NCBI RefSeq assembly: GCF_000743705.1
Contig: NZ_JQEZ01000001.1
Coordinates: 922,070 to 986,069, forward strand
DNA length: 64,000 nucleotides
Direction of reading: 5' to 3'
Source of the DNA: Ruegeria halocynthiae
Lineage (GTDB): Bacteria; Pseudomonadota; Alphaproteobacteria; Rhodobacterales; Rhodobacteraceae
Every line of letters begins with the position of its first letter. Position 1 is the stretch's first letter. Below the pieces are notes generated by a model. That model saw nothing but the letters and a program-made list of their open reading frames with translations, did no database searches and was not told where the DNA came from. This document shows positions 27,717 through 36,561 of the stretch, piece after piece. A program made the position numbers and the translations under genes.

Positions 27717-28907
27717 ATGTCCAACCAAAACCCAGTATTCATTCCCGGCCCGACAAACATCCCGGACCGGTTGCGGCTTGCCATGCATGTCCAGACCCAG
27801 GATCACCGCGCGCCTGATTTTGTCGATACTTTCATGCCTGTTCTGGAGGGGACCAAAAAAGTTTTTGGCACCACGACCGGGCAGATCGTGACGTTTCCGG
27901 CCAGCGGCACCGGCGGGTGGGAGGCGGCGATCACCAATACGCTCAGCCCCGGCGACAAGGTTCTGGTCGCCCGGTATGGCGTGTTCAGCCATCGCTGGAT
28001 CGACCTGTGCGAACGGCACGGGCTGGATGTTCAGGTCATCGAATGCCCCTGGGGCAGCGGCGCGCCTGCGGATCAGTTTCAGACCGCGCTGGCCGATGAC
28101 ACCGCCCATGAAATCCGCGCGGTTCTGGTCACCCACAATGAAACGGCAACCGGGGTCCGTTCGGATATCAGCGCTGTTCGGCGGGCGATGGATGTTACCG
28201 ATCACCCGGCGATGCTGTTTGTGGATTGCGTCAGCTCTTTGGCCTCGATGCCGTTTGCGTTTGACGACTGGGGCGTTGATATCGCTGTCTCGGGGTCGCA
28301 AAAAGGGTTCATGCTGGCCACCGGCATGGCCATCCTGTGTGTCAGCCCCAAGGCGCAAGAGGCGATGGCAAGCGCGAAACTGCCCCGGACATTTTTTGAT
28401 TTCGGTGATATGATGGCGGCCAACGCCTCGGGCGGGTTTCCCTACACGCCGCCTTTGCAACTGATCTATGGCATGCGCGAAAGCCTGAACATGTTGTTCG
28501 AAGAAGGCCTGGAAAACGTCTATGCCCGCCACTTCCGGCTGGCTGAAGGGGTGCGCCGGGCGGTCGATGCCTGGGGGTTGAAGCTGGTTGCGCAATCGCC
28601 GGACCTGTATTCCGACACCGTCAGCGCGATCTATGTGCCCGACGGGTTCGACAGCAATGCGCTGACCGATCACGCCTTCAACACCTATGACGTGTCCTTC
28701 GGCGTCGGTCTGGGTCAGATGAACGGCCGGGCGTTCCGCATCGGCCATCTGGGCAGTTTGACGGACGTGATGGTTCTGTCCGGTCTTGGCGCCATCGAAA
28801 TGGCAATGGCCGATCTGGACTATCCGATCGTTTTGGGCAGCGGAGTAGCCGCCGCGCAGGACTATTACCGCAGCGGGCCGTCCGACAGCGCCAAAGCCGC
28901 AGCCTGA
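27717..28907 (+). CDS. bhcA: Aspartate:glyoxylate aminotransferase (BhcA)
   Basis: 396 aa PLP enzyme of the class V aminotransferase (serine-glyoxylate type) family. It transfers the amino group of aspartate to glyoxylate, giving oxaloacetate and glycine, and so closes the beta-hydroxyaspartate cycle. The N-terminus has FIPGPTNIPDRLRLAMHV and the PLP lysine is K196 in VSGSQKGFML. The ATG at 27717 has AGGAA 6 nt upstream. First gene of bhcABCD, with bhcB 11 bp on. From sequence alone it could be called serine-glyoxylate aminotransferase; the neighbours decide. Confidence 0.92.
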   Translation: MSNQNPVFIPGPTNIPDRLRLAMHVQTQDHRAPDFVDTFMPVLEGTKKVFGTTTGQIVTFPASGTGGWEAAITNTLSPGDKVLVARYGVFSHRWIDLCERHGLDVQVIECPWGSGAPADQFQTALADDTAHEIRAVLVTHNETATGVRSDISAVRRAMDVTDHPAMLFVDCVSSLASMPFAFDDWGVDIAVSGSQKGFMLATGMAILCVSPKAQEAMASAKLPRTFFDFGDMMAANASGGFPYTPPLQLIYGMRESLNMLFEEGLENVYARHFRLAEGVRRAVDAWGLKLVAQSPDLYSDTVSAIYVPDGFDSNALTDHAFNTYDVSFGVGLGQMNGRAFRIGHLGSLTDVMVLSGLGAIEMAMADLDYPIVLGSGVAAAQDYYRSGPSDSAKAAA

Positions 28908-28918
28908 GGAGTATGAAG

Positions 28919-29905
28919 ATGTTGGATCACGTCGCCGCCTCGGACCTTACGGTCAACGACATGCGCGCTGCACATAAGCGGATCAAACCCCATATCCGGC
29001 GCACCCCGGTCATGGAATCCGAGTATCTGAACGAACTGACCGGCGCGCAGCTGTTCTTTAAATGCGAGAACTTTCAAGAGGCCGGTGCCTTTAAGGTGCG
29101 TGGCGCATGCAATGCGGTGTTCAGCCTGCCCGATGACATGGCGGTCCGGGGCGTGTGTACGCATTCCAGTGGCAACCACGCGCTGTCCCTGTCTTATGCC
29201 GCAGGTCGGCGGGGCATTCCCTGCAATGTGGTCATGCCGCGCACGGCCCCGCAAGCCAAGAAGGATGCGGTGCGCCGCTATGGCGGCACGATCACTGAAT
29301 GTGAGCCGTCAACATCGTCGCGCGAGGCAACATTTGCCGAGGTGCAGGCCCAAACGGGTGGAGAGTTCGTACACCCCTATAACGATCCGCGCGTCATTGC
29401 CGGTCAGGCCACATGTTCGGCTGAATTGCTGGAACAGACCGATGGCGTGGATGCGGTAATCGCCCCGATTGGCGGCGGCGGCATGGTGTCGGGCACTTGC
29501 CTGACGGTCTCGAACCTGTCGCCCGATACGGCGATCTACGCGGCGGAACCGGAACAGGCGGATGACGCGTACCGGTCGTTCAAAGCCGGCCACATCATCG
29601 CCGATGACGCGCCGAAAACCGTAGCCGATGGCCTGCTGGTGCCCCTGAAGGAAAACACGTGGCACTTCGTGTCCAACCACGTGACCGACATCTTCACCGC
29701 CTCTGAGGCTGAGATCATCGAGGCGATGAAACTGACCTGGAAATATCTGCGCGTTGTGATGGAGCCGTCTTCGGCGGTGCCCCTGGCAACCATTCTCAAG
29801 ACCCCCGACGTGTTTCGGGGCAAGCGTGTCGGGGTGATCATAACCGGCGGCAATGTGGATTTGGACAAGCTGCCCTGGCTGACAGGGCAAGGAGGAACGA
29901 CATGA
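28919..29905 (+). CDS. bhcB: beta-Hydroxyaspartate dehydratase (BhcB)
   Basis: 328 aa, fold type II PLP enzyme like threonine/serine dehydratases. In the cycle it removes water from (2R,3S)-beta-hydroxyaspartate to give iminosuccinate. The PLP lysine K59 lies in EAGAFKVRGA, the substrate loop in THSSGNHALS, and the glycine loop in PIGGGGMVSG. The ATG at 28919 sits 7 nt after GAGGAG and is preferred over 28913, which abuts the SD. Its stop overlaps the bhcC start by 4 bp. Confidence 0.92.
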   Translation: MLDHVAASDLTVNDMRAAHKRIKPHIRRTPVMESEYLNELTGAQLFFKCENFQEAGAFKVRGACNAVFSLPDDMAVRGVCTHSSGNHALSLSYAAGRRGIPCNVVMPRTAPQAKKDAVRRYGGTITECEPSTSSREATFAEVQAQTGGEFVHPYNDPRVIAGQATCSAELLEQTDGVDAVIAPIGGGGMVSGTCLTVSNLSPDTAIYAAEPEQADDAYRSFKAGHIIADDAPKTVADGLLVPLKENTWHFVSNHVTDIFTASEAEIIEAMKLTWKYLRVVMEPSSAVPLATILKTPDVFRGKRVGVIITGGNVDLDKLPWLTGQGGTT

Positions 29906-31065
29906 ACAAACCTGTGAACATCAATGACCTAGAAGTTGGGTACGACATCCCCGCCGCCATCGGCATGGATGAAAGCGAGATTCAGACACCCTGCCTGATC
30001 CTGGATCTGGATGCGCTTGAACGAAACATCAAAAAGATGGGCGATTACGCCAAGGCGCATGGGATGCGCCACCGCGTTCATGGCAAGATGCACAAGTCGG
30101 TGGATGTCGCCAAGCTGCAGGAGGAGCTGGGCGGCTCGGTCGGAGTGTGCTGCCAAAAAGTGTCCGAGGCCGAGGTTTTCGCGCGGGGCGGCATCAAGGA
30201 TATTCTCGTTTCCAATCAGGTGCGTGACCCGGCCAAGATCGACCGGCTGGCGCAGCTGCCCAAGTTTGACGCCCATGTCATCGTCTGTGTGGACGACATC
30301 GACAATGTGGCCGATCTGTCTGCTGCGGCTGTCAAACATGGCACCGATCTGAGTGTTTTCATCGAAATCGACTGCGGCGCGGGCCGTTGCGGTGTGACCA
30401 CCACGCAGGATGTTGTTGCGATTGCCCGCGCAATTGATGCGGCAGACAACCTGAAGTTTCTGGGCATTCAAGCCTATCAGGGCGCGATGCAGCACATGGA
30501 CAGCTTTGAAGACCGCAAGGCCAAGCTGGATGTTGCCATCGGCATGGTCGCGGATGCCGTTCAAGGCTTGAAAGCTGTCGGGCTGGACCCGGAACTGGTG
30601 TCGGGCGGGGGCACCGGATCGTATTATTTTGAAAGCAATTCGGGCGTTTATAACGAACTGCAATGCGGGTCCTATGCCTTTATGGATGCTGATTATGGCC
30701 GCATTCTGGATAAGGACGGCAAGCGGATCGACCAGGGTGAATGGGAAAACGCGCTGTTCATCCTGACCAGCGTCATGAGCCACGCCAAGGCCGACAAAGC
30801 CATTTGTGACGCGGGCCTCAAGGCGCAGTCGGTCGACAGCGGCCTGCCCTTCATCTTTGGCCGCGACGATGTGGAATACCTCAAATGCTCGGACGAGCAC
30901 GGGGTGATCGGTGACCCGGATGGCCTTCTGAAAGTTAATGACAAGCTGCGGCTGGTGCCCGGTCATTGTGATCCCACCTGCAATGTCCATGACTGGTATG
31001 TCGGTGTGCGCAACGGCAAGGTTGAAACCCTATGGCCCGTCTCCGCACGCGGAAAGGCTTATTGA
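29902..31065 (+). CDS. bhcC: beta-Hydroxyaspartate aldolase (BhcC)
   Basis: 387 aa, D-threonine-aldolase/alanine-racemase-like fold type III PLP enzyme. Condenses glycine with glyoxylate to beta-hydroxyaspartate, the carbon-carbon bond-forming step. The PLP lysine is in RVHGKMHKS (K62 or K65). The C-terminal metal site of the family appears as VPGHCDPTCN (H355, D357), binding a divalent cation. Coupled to bhcB by ATGA and followed after 15 bp by bhcD. Generic annotation would be D-threonine aldolase; the complete operon supports the BhcC role. Confidence 0.92.
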   Translation: MNKPVNINDLEVGYDIPAAIGMDESEIQTPCLILDLDALERNIKKMGDYAKAHGMRHRVHGKMHKSVDVAKLQEELGGSVGVCCQKVSEAEVFARGGIKDILVSNQVRDPAKIDRLAQLPKFDAHVIVCVDDIDNVADLSAAAVKHGTDLSVFIEIDCGAGRCGVTTTQDVVAIARAIDAADNLKFLGIQAYQGAMQHMDSFEDRKAKLDVAIGMVADAVQGLKAVGLDPELVSGGGTGSYYFESNSGVYNELQCGSYAFMDADYGRILDKDGKRIDQGEWENALFILTSVMSHAKADKAICDAGLKAQSVDSGLPFIFGRDDVEYLKCSDEHGVIGDPDGLLKVNDKLRLVPGHCDPTCNVHDWYVGVRNGKVETLWPVSARGKAY

Positions 31066-31080
31066 GAAATGAGGGATGCC

Positions 31081-32067
31081 ATGAATACGCAAACCGACGG
31101 CCTGCTGATTGTGGGCGAAGACTTGTGCGAACAACTGGTCGGTCGAAGCCAGGCTTTTGACGCCGTCCAATCCGTTTTCGCCGCAATGGCCAGTGGTGGG
31201 GCGCGCAACTTTCCCGTCATCCGCGAGGCGTTGGGTTATGCCGATGCGCTTTACGGTTTTAAATCGGGGTTTGATCGGGATGGTCAGGTTCTGGGGGTCA
31301 AATCCGGCGGCTATTGGCCGGGCAACGCCGACAAGGGGCTGACCAATCATCAGTCGACGGTGTTTCTGTTCGACCCCGATACCGGGCAATTGTCCGCACT
31401 GGTTGGTGGCAATTATCTGACGGCGGTGCGCACGGCGGCCTCATCTGCGGTGTCGATTGCACAGCTTGCCCGCAAGGATGCCAAGGTTCTGGGCATGGTC
31501 GGGGCCGGGCATCAATCTGCGTTCCAACTGCGCGCCGCCGCTGAACAACGCGATTTTGAGAAAGTCGTCGCGTGGAATCCGCACCCCGACATGCTGCCCC
31601 GGCTGGCGGCCGTCGCCGACGAGATCGGGCTGGAATTCGAGGCCGTCAGCCAACAGGAACTGGGCGCACAGGCAGATGTGATCATCACCATCACCTCGGC
31701 TTTTGAGCCGCTGCTGATGAAAGACTGGATCAAACCCGGCACGCATCTGGCCTGCATGGGCACGGATACGAAGGGAAAGATGGAGGTCGACCCGGAGCTG
31801 GTCACCTCGGCCACGGTTTTCACAGATGAAGTTGCCCAATCCCTGACAATTGGCGAAGCGCAACACGCGGCGGGCACTGGTGCCCTGACTGAATCCGCGA
31901 TCACCCCCATTGGTGCCGTGATCAACGGCGATCATCCGGGCAGAACGGGCGCGGATGAAATTACCCTGTTCGATGGAACGGGCGTCGGGCTACAGGATCT
32001 TGCGGTGGCGTCCGTTGCCGCACGTCTGGCGGATGAGGCCGGGCTGGCGCAGCGGGTTGCACTGTGA
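31081..32067 (+). CDS. bhcD: Iminosuccinate reductase (BhcD)
   Basis: 328 aa of the ornithine cyclodeaminase/mu-crystallin family. It reduces iminosuccinate to L-aspartate with NAD(P)H, completing the cycle begun by BhcA-C. It shows the family's GGNYLTAVRTAASSAVS segment and a Rossmann loop VLGMVGAGHQSAFQL, then CMGTDTKGKMEVDPEL. The ATG at 31081 has GAGGGA 5 nt upstream and is preferred to the ATG at 31069. Last gene of the operon, followed by a hairpin at 32075. Confidence 0.92.
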   Translation: MNTQTDGLLIVGEDLCEQLVGRSQAFDAVQSVFAAMASGGARNFPVIREALGYADALYGFKSGFDRDGQVLGVKSGGYWPGNADKGLTNHQSTVFLFDPDTGQLSALVGGNYLTAVRTAASSAVSIAQLARKDAKVLGMVGAGHQSAFQLRAAAEQRDFEKVVAWNPHPDMLPRLAAVADEIGLEFEAVSQQELGAQADVIITITSAFEPLLMKDWIKPGTHLACMGTDTKGKMEVDPELVTSATVFTDEVAQSLTIGEAQHAAGTGALTESAITPIGAVINGDHPGRTGADEITLFDGTGVGLQDLAVASVAARLADEAGLAQRVAL

Positions 32068-32074
32068 CACAAAA

Positions 32075-32100
32075 AAGCGCGCCTCGATCGGGGCGCGCTT
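32075..32100. terminator. Bidirectional terminator between bhcD and suhB
   Basis: Stem AAGCGCGCC/GGCGCGCTT (32075-32083, 32092-32100) with an 8-nt loop. Six A's on the left give a U-run for the leftward suhB transcript, so it is strongest on the minus strand. It also lies 8 bp after bhcD. Confidence 0.8.
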
Positions 32101-32122
32101 GCTTGATGGATATCCGGAAGGC

Positions 32123-32908
32123 TCAGCCCCGGATCACCTTGGCAAACTGATCAAAGATCGGCTCGTTCCCACAGATCACCTCGCCATCATCCAGCACGTT
32201 ACCTTTGGGGTTCAGCGGCTGAACAAAGCCACCGGCCTCTTTCACGATGATGATCCCGGCGGCCAGATCCCAGGCGTTCAGGCGGCGTTCCCAGAACCCT
32301 TCGTACCGTCCTGCAGCCACATAGGCCATATCCAGCGCGGCAGCACCCCAGCGGCGCACACCGGAACAGACGGGCATCAGACGGGCCAGATCCTGCAACG
32401 TGGCAGGCAAATCTGAACGACCACCAAAGGGCAGACCGGTCGAAAAGATCGACTCGATCATGCGATGGCGACCCGAAACCCGGATGCGCATGTCATTCAT
32501 CCACGCGCCCTCGCCTTTTTCGGCAAAGAACATCTCATCCTTGGCGGCATCATAGATCACACCGGCAACGATCTTGCCTTTGTGCTCCAGCGCGATGGAA
32601 ATCGCCCAATGCGGCAGGCCGTGCAGGAAATTGGTGGTGCCGTCCAGCGGGTCCACGATCCAGCGGCGGGTCGGGTCTTCGCCCTCAATCACGCCGCCCT
32701 CTTCGGCCAGCCAGCCATAGGTCGGGCGCGCGCCCAGCAGTTCCTCTTTCAGGATCGCCTCGGCGGCAATATCAGCTTTGGACACAAAGTCGCCCGCACC
32801 TTTCATCGACACCTGAAGGTTCTCGACTTCACGAAAATCCTTGACCAAAGAACGCCCCGCCTTGCGCGCGGCCTTGATCATGATGTTGAGGTTTGCACTG
32901 CCAACCAT
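32123..32908 (-). CDS. suhB: Inositol-1-monophosphatase family protein (SuhB)
   Basis: 261 aa, normal for SuhB. Metal-binding motifs are EEGG, WIVDPLDGTTNFLHGLP and WDLAAGIIIVKEAGG, all intact. It dephosphorylates inositol monophosphate or related sugar phosphates with Mg; in enteric bacteria SuhB also joins the rRNA antitermination complex. Monocistronic or downstream of metR by 96 bp on the same strand; convergent with bhcABCD. The start matches the family's MVGSANLNIMIKAARKAG. Confidence 0.92.
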   Translation of the reverse strand: MVGSANLNIMIKAARKAGRSLVKDFREVENLQVSMKGAGDFVSKADIAAEAILKEELLGARPTYGWLAEEGGVIEGEDPTRRWIVDPLDGTTNFLHGLPHWAISIALEHKGKIVAGVIYDAAKDEMFFAEKGEGAWMNDMRIRVSGRHRMIESIFSTGLPFGGRSDLPATLQDLARLMPVCSGVRRWGAAALDMAYVAAGRYEGFWERRLNAWDLAAGIIIVKEAGGFVQPLNPKGNVLDDGEVICGNEPIFDQFAKVIRG

Positions 32909-33004
32909 TGTTCAAAGGCTCCTGTCCGGTCAAACCGCGCGTATACTGATGCAATGCGCCCTTGCCAAGAGGAATGATGCGCATAGCAGACCCGCGTTTT
33001 GCGC

Positions 33005-33910
33005 CTATTGCGATTGCAGCTTGCGCGCCTCGGTTTCGGCCAGCTTGATCAGCTCTTGCACAAAGGGTTTTTCAAGGTCATCGGTACGCACCGCCGCATA
33101 CAGCCTGCGGGTGATCCCATCCTTGGTTAGCGGGCGGGTGACATAGTCCGAATTGTACTTTACCTCGCGCACAACCCAGTCGGGCAGCACTGAAATTCCC
33201 CGGTTCGACGCCACCAACAGCAAGATCACGGCAGTCAGTTCGACCTGTCGGATCGCCGCCGGTTCAACGCGCGCGGGGATTAGCAACTGGCTGAAGACGT
33301 CCAGCCGGGTGCGTTCTACGGGATAGGTGATCAGGGTTTGCCCCCGGAAATCCTCGGCCTCGATGAATTCCTTTTGCGCCAGCGGGTGCGTCGATGCCGC
33401 GACAAAGACCGCGTCATAGTCGAACAACTCGATGAACTCGACACCCGGCAAATTTTCGGGGTCGGATGAGACGACCAGATCGACCTCTTCTTTCTGAAGC
33501 GCGGGCAAGGCGTCAAAGGCCAGGCCCGGACGGATATCCACATCCACATCGCCCCAGGATTTACGAAAGGCTTCAAGCACCGGGAAAAGCCATTCGAAAC
33601 AGGCATGGCATTCAATGGCAATATGCATCCGCCCGGTGCGCCCTTCGCGCAGCGATGTAAATTCGTGCTGCGTGGCCTCGACCTGCGGCAGGATCTGTTC
33701 GGCCAGACGCAACAGTCGCAGCCCCGCCGCCGACAGTTTCATCGGTTTGGACCGGCGCAGGAACAGTTCGACCCCGGCTTGATCCTCCAGCCCTTTGATC
33801 TGATGGCTCAGCGCAGATTGGGTGATGTTCAGCTGATCCGCAGCGCGGGCAAGCCCACCACATTCATGGATCGCCTTGATCGTGCGCAGGTGCCGGAATT
33901 CTATGTGCAT
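33005..33910 (-). CDS. metR: LysR-family regulator MetR
   Basis: 301 aa. The N-terminal LysR helix-turn-helix reads RHLRTIKAIHECGGLARAAD then LNITQSALSHQIKGLE. The effector domain has the MetR-typical HIAIECHACFEWLFPVLEAF. MetR activates methionine biosynthesis genes with homocysteine as co-inducer. It is divergent from metF, its classic target. The ATG at 33910 (MHIEFRHL) is chosen because the frame's earlier start at 33925 would overlap the inverted repeat at 33916-33955. Confidence 0.9.
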   Translation of the reverse strand: MHIEFRHLRTIKAIHECGGLARAADQLNITQSALSHQIKGLEDQAGVELFLRRSKPMKLSAAGLRLLRLAEQILPQVEATQHEFTSLREGRTGRMHIAIECHACFEWLFPVLEAFRKSWGDVDVDIRPGLAFDALPALQKEEVDLVVSSDPENLPGVEFIELFDYDAVFVAASTHPLAQKEFIEAEDFRGQTLITYPVERTRLDVFSQLLIPARVEPAAIRQVELTAVILLLVASNRGISVLPDWVVREVKYNSDYVTRPLTKDGITRRLYAAVRTDDLEKPFVQELIKLAETEARKLQSQ

Positions 33911-33915
33911 TGCAG

Positions 33916-33955
33916 TGAGACTCATGTTGTTCTTGAGTAATATGAGTTTGTCTCA
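33916..33955. promoter_or_regulatory. Inverted repeat in the metR-metF intergenic region
   Basis: Outer arms TGAGAC (33916-33921) and GTCTCA (33950-33955), inner arms CTCAT (33921-33925) and ATGAG (33942-33946). A LysR-type site between divergent metR and metF is expected; the match to the enteric MetR consensus is only partial. Confidence 0.5.
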
Positions 33956-34004
33956 CAATGAATGACATGGCACAAGGGCTGCGAACTGAACAGACGAGAT
34001 CACA

Positions 34005-34871
34005 ATGACCAAGCCAGAAATTTCATTCGAGTTCTTCCCGCCGCAAACGCTTGAGGCCTCGTTCCGGCTTTGGGATACAGTTCAGACCCTGGCGCCACTT
34101 GACCCGCGTTTCGTGTCGGTCACATACGGCGCAGGTGGCACAACGCGCGAATTGACCCGCGATGCGGTGGCAACGCTGCACAAGTCGTCGGGCCTGCCGG
34201 TCGCGGCCCACCTGACCTGCGTTGACGCCTCGCGTCAGGAAACGCTGGAAATTGCCGACACCTTTGCACGCGCGGGCGTTCAGGACATCGTGGCGCTGCG
34301 TGGTGATCCGCCAAAAGGTCAGGAGCGGTTCGAAGCACACCCAGATGGTTTTGCGAATTCGGTCGAACTGATTTCTGCGCTGGCGGAAACGGAAATGTTC
34401 AGCATTCGCGTTGGTGCCTATCCTGACATCCACCCCGAAGCGCGGGATGCGCGCACCGATGTCGATTGGCTAAAAGCCAAACTGGACGCTGGCGCGGACG
34501 AAGCCCTGACGCAGTTCTTCTTTGAGGCCGAGACGTTTTTCCGGTTCCGCGATGCCTGCGAAAAGGCGGGAATAGACAAACCCATCGTTCCGGGCATTCT
34601 GCCGATTGAGAATTGGAAAGGCGCGCGTAATTTTGCCCGCCGCTGCGGAACACGCATCCCGGCCTGGGTCGAGCAAGCCTTTGAAAAGGCTGTGCGCGAT
34701 GACCGCGAGGATTTGCTGGCCACGGCTCTGTGTACGGAATTGTGTTCCGACCTGATCGAAGGCGGTGTGGACAAACTGCATTTCTATACGCTGAACCGAC
34801 CAGAGCTGACGCGTGATGTGTGCTTTGCCCTGGGCATTACCCCAAAGACCGAGCTGCAAAACGTCGCCTAA
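34005..34871 (+). CDS. metF: 5,10-Methylenetetrahydrofolate reductase
   Basis: 288 aa, usual bacterial MetF length. FAD enzyme that reduces methylene-THF to methyl-THF, the methyl donor for methionine. Motifs are the catalytic Glu in SFEFFPPQT, FVSVTYGAGGTTRELT, HLTCVDASR, ALRGDPPKG and QFFFEAETFF. It is the divergent partner of metR, with the candidate operator 50 bp upstream of the start. No other methionine gene is adjacent. Confidence 0.95.
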   Translation: MTKPEISFEFFPPQTLEASFRLWDTVQTLAPLDPRFVSVTYGAGGTTRELTRDAVATLHKSSGLPVAAHLTCVDASRQETLEIADTFARAGVQDIVALRGDPPKGQERFEAHPDGFANSVELISALAETEMFSIRVGAYPDIHPEARDARTDVDWLKAKLDAGADEALTQFFFEAETFFRFRDACEKAGIDKPIVPGILPIENWKGARNFARRCGTRIPAWVEQAFEKAVRDDREDLLATALCTELCSDLIEGGVDKLHFYTLNRPELTRDVCFALGITPKTELQNVA

Positions 34872-35076
34872 ATCCATGCCCGCTGCAATTGTCTGCCTGA
34901 ATCCGGGCTGATGACTGCGGCGGCACATCAATTGATGCATAAATCTGCGCATAAACAATATCCGCAAAACTGCGGCAATTGTCTTGAGAACCCCTCAAAT
35001 ACACCAACAAATTTGACAAATTCGTGAGGCCCTTCACAGTAAGAGCGTACAGTTTGTTTAAAGAGTGTTTTGAGTT

Positions 35077-35730
35077 ATGGAGCCTGTTGACAAGATCATG
35101 GCCCGCGCCGACGCCTTGGCAGTCCTTGGCCTGGATCAAAGCGCCGGATCAGATGATATTCGGGACGCATGGCGCCATATTGCTTTTCATGCGCATCCCG
35201 ATCACACCACCAGCGATTGTTCCAGTTTCGCCCGCGCGAAAGAGGCATACGATCTGCTGCGCCGCGAAGGTCTGGCGGGCAAAGGGGCTACGCCCGGCAA
35301 AATCCGGCGACCGAAAGTGCGCAAGCGTGTTGTCGATCTGGACCATACTGATATCGACGCCTGCCGCATCTTGTTAAACAAGGCGTTGTCGCACAATCCC
35401 GAAGGGGTTGCGCCATCGTCTGATGCGCAAACCGTTACAGATTCGGATCATGTGCCGGATGCAGTGGGTTTTTATGGTCGTCATCTGACATATTTCGTTT
35501 CGACGCCGGTTTGCGAGGGGGCCAATCGGGTTGCCCTGCCAACCTCGTTTCTGGCGGCCGCGCGGCGCATGGAAACCGAAGTGCTCAGCTTTCAGTCAAA
35601 GGATGCCGGTGCCGGTGAGGTCGTGGTGCCCGAGACGATTACAGCGCGTAAATTTCCGGGGGCCAAAAGCGTTCGCATCAGGTTCGACGCCGACAAGCAA
35701 ATACGCGATGAATTCTGGCTGGCCGGATAA
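35077..35730 (+). CDS. J-domain (DnaJ-like) protein with an uncharacterised C-terminal domain
   Basis: 217 aa. Residues 12-60 form a J-domain with the HPD tripeptide at 40-42 (HAHPDHT), which stimulates the ATPase of an Hsp70. A basic linker follows (GKIRRPKVRKRVV), then a domain of about 120 residues with no zinc-finger Cys repeats and no Gly/Phe region. That domain includes FYGRHLTYFVSTPV and LPTSFLAAARRMETEVLSF, which I do not recognise. It is therefore a class III-type co-chaperone likely tied to a specific client. An AT-rich 205-bp upstream region presumably holds its promoter; a strong terminator follows. Confidence 0.75.
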   Translation: MEPVDKIMARADALAVLGLDQSAGSDDIRDAWRHIAFHAHPDHTTSDCSSFARAKEAYDLLRREGLAGKGATPGKIRRPKVRKRVVDLDHTDIDACRILLNKALSHNPEGVAPSSDAQTVTDSDHVPDAVGFYGRHLTYFVSTPVCEGANRVALPTSFLAAARRMETEVLSFQSKDAGAGEVVVPETITARKFPGAKSVRIRFDADKQIRDEFWLAG

Positions 35731-35745
35731 CCGGCCGAACCAAGC

Positions 35746-35776
35746 AAAGCCCGGCCAGATGCAGCCGGGCTTTTTT
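35746..35776 (+). terminator. Intrinsic terminator after the J-domain gene
   Basis: A perfect 10-bp stem AAAGCCCGGC/GCCGGGCTTT, 8-nt loop, run of six T's. Starts 16 bp after the stop. Confidence 0.88.
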
Positions 35777-35791
35777 GTCTTAACTCGTGCC

Positions 35792-36310
35792 TTAGTTCGT
35801 GACCGGGCCTTCAGAGGTGAATTTCGGGATCACGCTGGTGGATGCCTCGGTGGATTCGATACCGGGCCAATTGCCTTCGGCCAGATTGATGTTGCCGGGA
35901 ACGTCTTCTTCGAAGAAGCCGACAACAACGTCGGTGATGTTCAGATACAGCTTGTCATCAACGATCCGCCACAGGTTCGGGTTGGCCGGAACCTTACCGC
36001 CGCGCGACACGCCGTATGCGCAGTGCCCGTCATATTGCGGGGCATAATGGGCTGGATTCTCAAGGAACTTGTCGCGGTTTTCTGCGCTTGCAAACGCCCA
36101 GGTCGCACCGTTGTAGTCGGCAGTATAATCCGCACGCCCCCGCACAGCTTCGGGTTGGGACTGACCAATCGGTGCCTGATCAAGGTTGCGATAGGCGACG
36201 ACGTCGTAACCTGACACGGCAAACCCTGTGCCATCCACATACTGGTCGCCTGCAAAGGCAGGAAGGGCAAGGGTCAGGGCTGTTGCTAGGGTCAAGGCAA
36301 AGCGTTTCAT
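35792..36310 (-). CDS. Exported YHS-domain protein
   Basis: 172 aa. The signal peptide spans residues 1-20 (MKRFALTLATALTLALPAFA). The body holds a YHS-like domain (GYDVVAYRNLDQAPIGQ, YNGATWAFASAENRDKFLENPAHYAPQYDGHCAYGVS), which in relatives binds metal (Cu or heme) in the periplasm. The ATG at 36310 has AGGATTG upstream; the frame continues to 36604 but that extension has no signal or SD. A 15-bp palindrome sits 35 bp upstream. Function unknown beyond likely metal handling. Confidence 0.8.
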   Translation of the reverse strand: MKRFALTLATALTLALPAFAGDQYVDGTGFAVSGYDVVAYRNLDQAPIGQSQPEAVRGRADYTADYNGATWAFASAENRDKFLENPAHYAPQYDGHCAYGVSRGGKVPANPNLWRIVDDKLYLNITDVVVGFFEEDVPGNINLAEGNWPGIESTEASTSVIPKFTSEGPVTN

Positions 36311-36345
36311 GTGGTCAATCCTTTTGTCCTCAGGGTTGTGAAATC

Positions 36346-36360
36346 GCCCGAATTTCGGGC
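36346..36360. promoter_or_regulatory. Palindrome upstream of the YHS gene
   Basis: GCCCGAA-T-TTCGGGC, 7-bp perfect arms around one base, 35 bp upstream of the YHS start. It could be an operator or a small hairpin in the leader. Confidence 0.3.
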
Positions 36361-36561
36361 CTGACCAGACAATAGGTGATTTCCGCGCGCTGCGCAGTGC
36401 CCCTCGCGACGCTGTGACGTCGAATGATAAATCGTGAGAGGTTCGACGCCGTTTGTTACAAGATTGCGCCCTCATCCGGGGTTGGACTTTGGACTTTGCA
36501 ATATTAGCTGTTGTGACGGACGGACAATTCACATGAACTTTGCTGAGAAAGGCAAGACGCG

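Noticed and set aside
34872-35076. Possible riboswitch or small RNA downstream of metF / upstream of the J-domain gene
   Set aside because: AT-rich but without a stem set I could match to SAM, SAH or cobalamin elements; probably just the J-domain promoter region.
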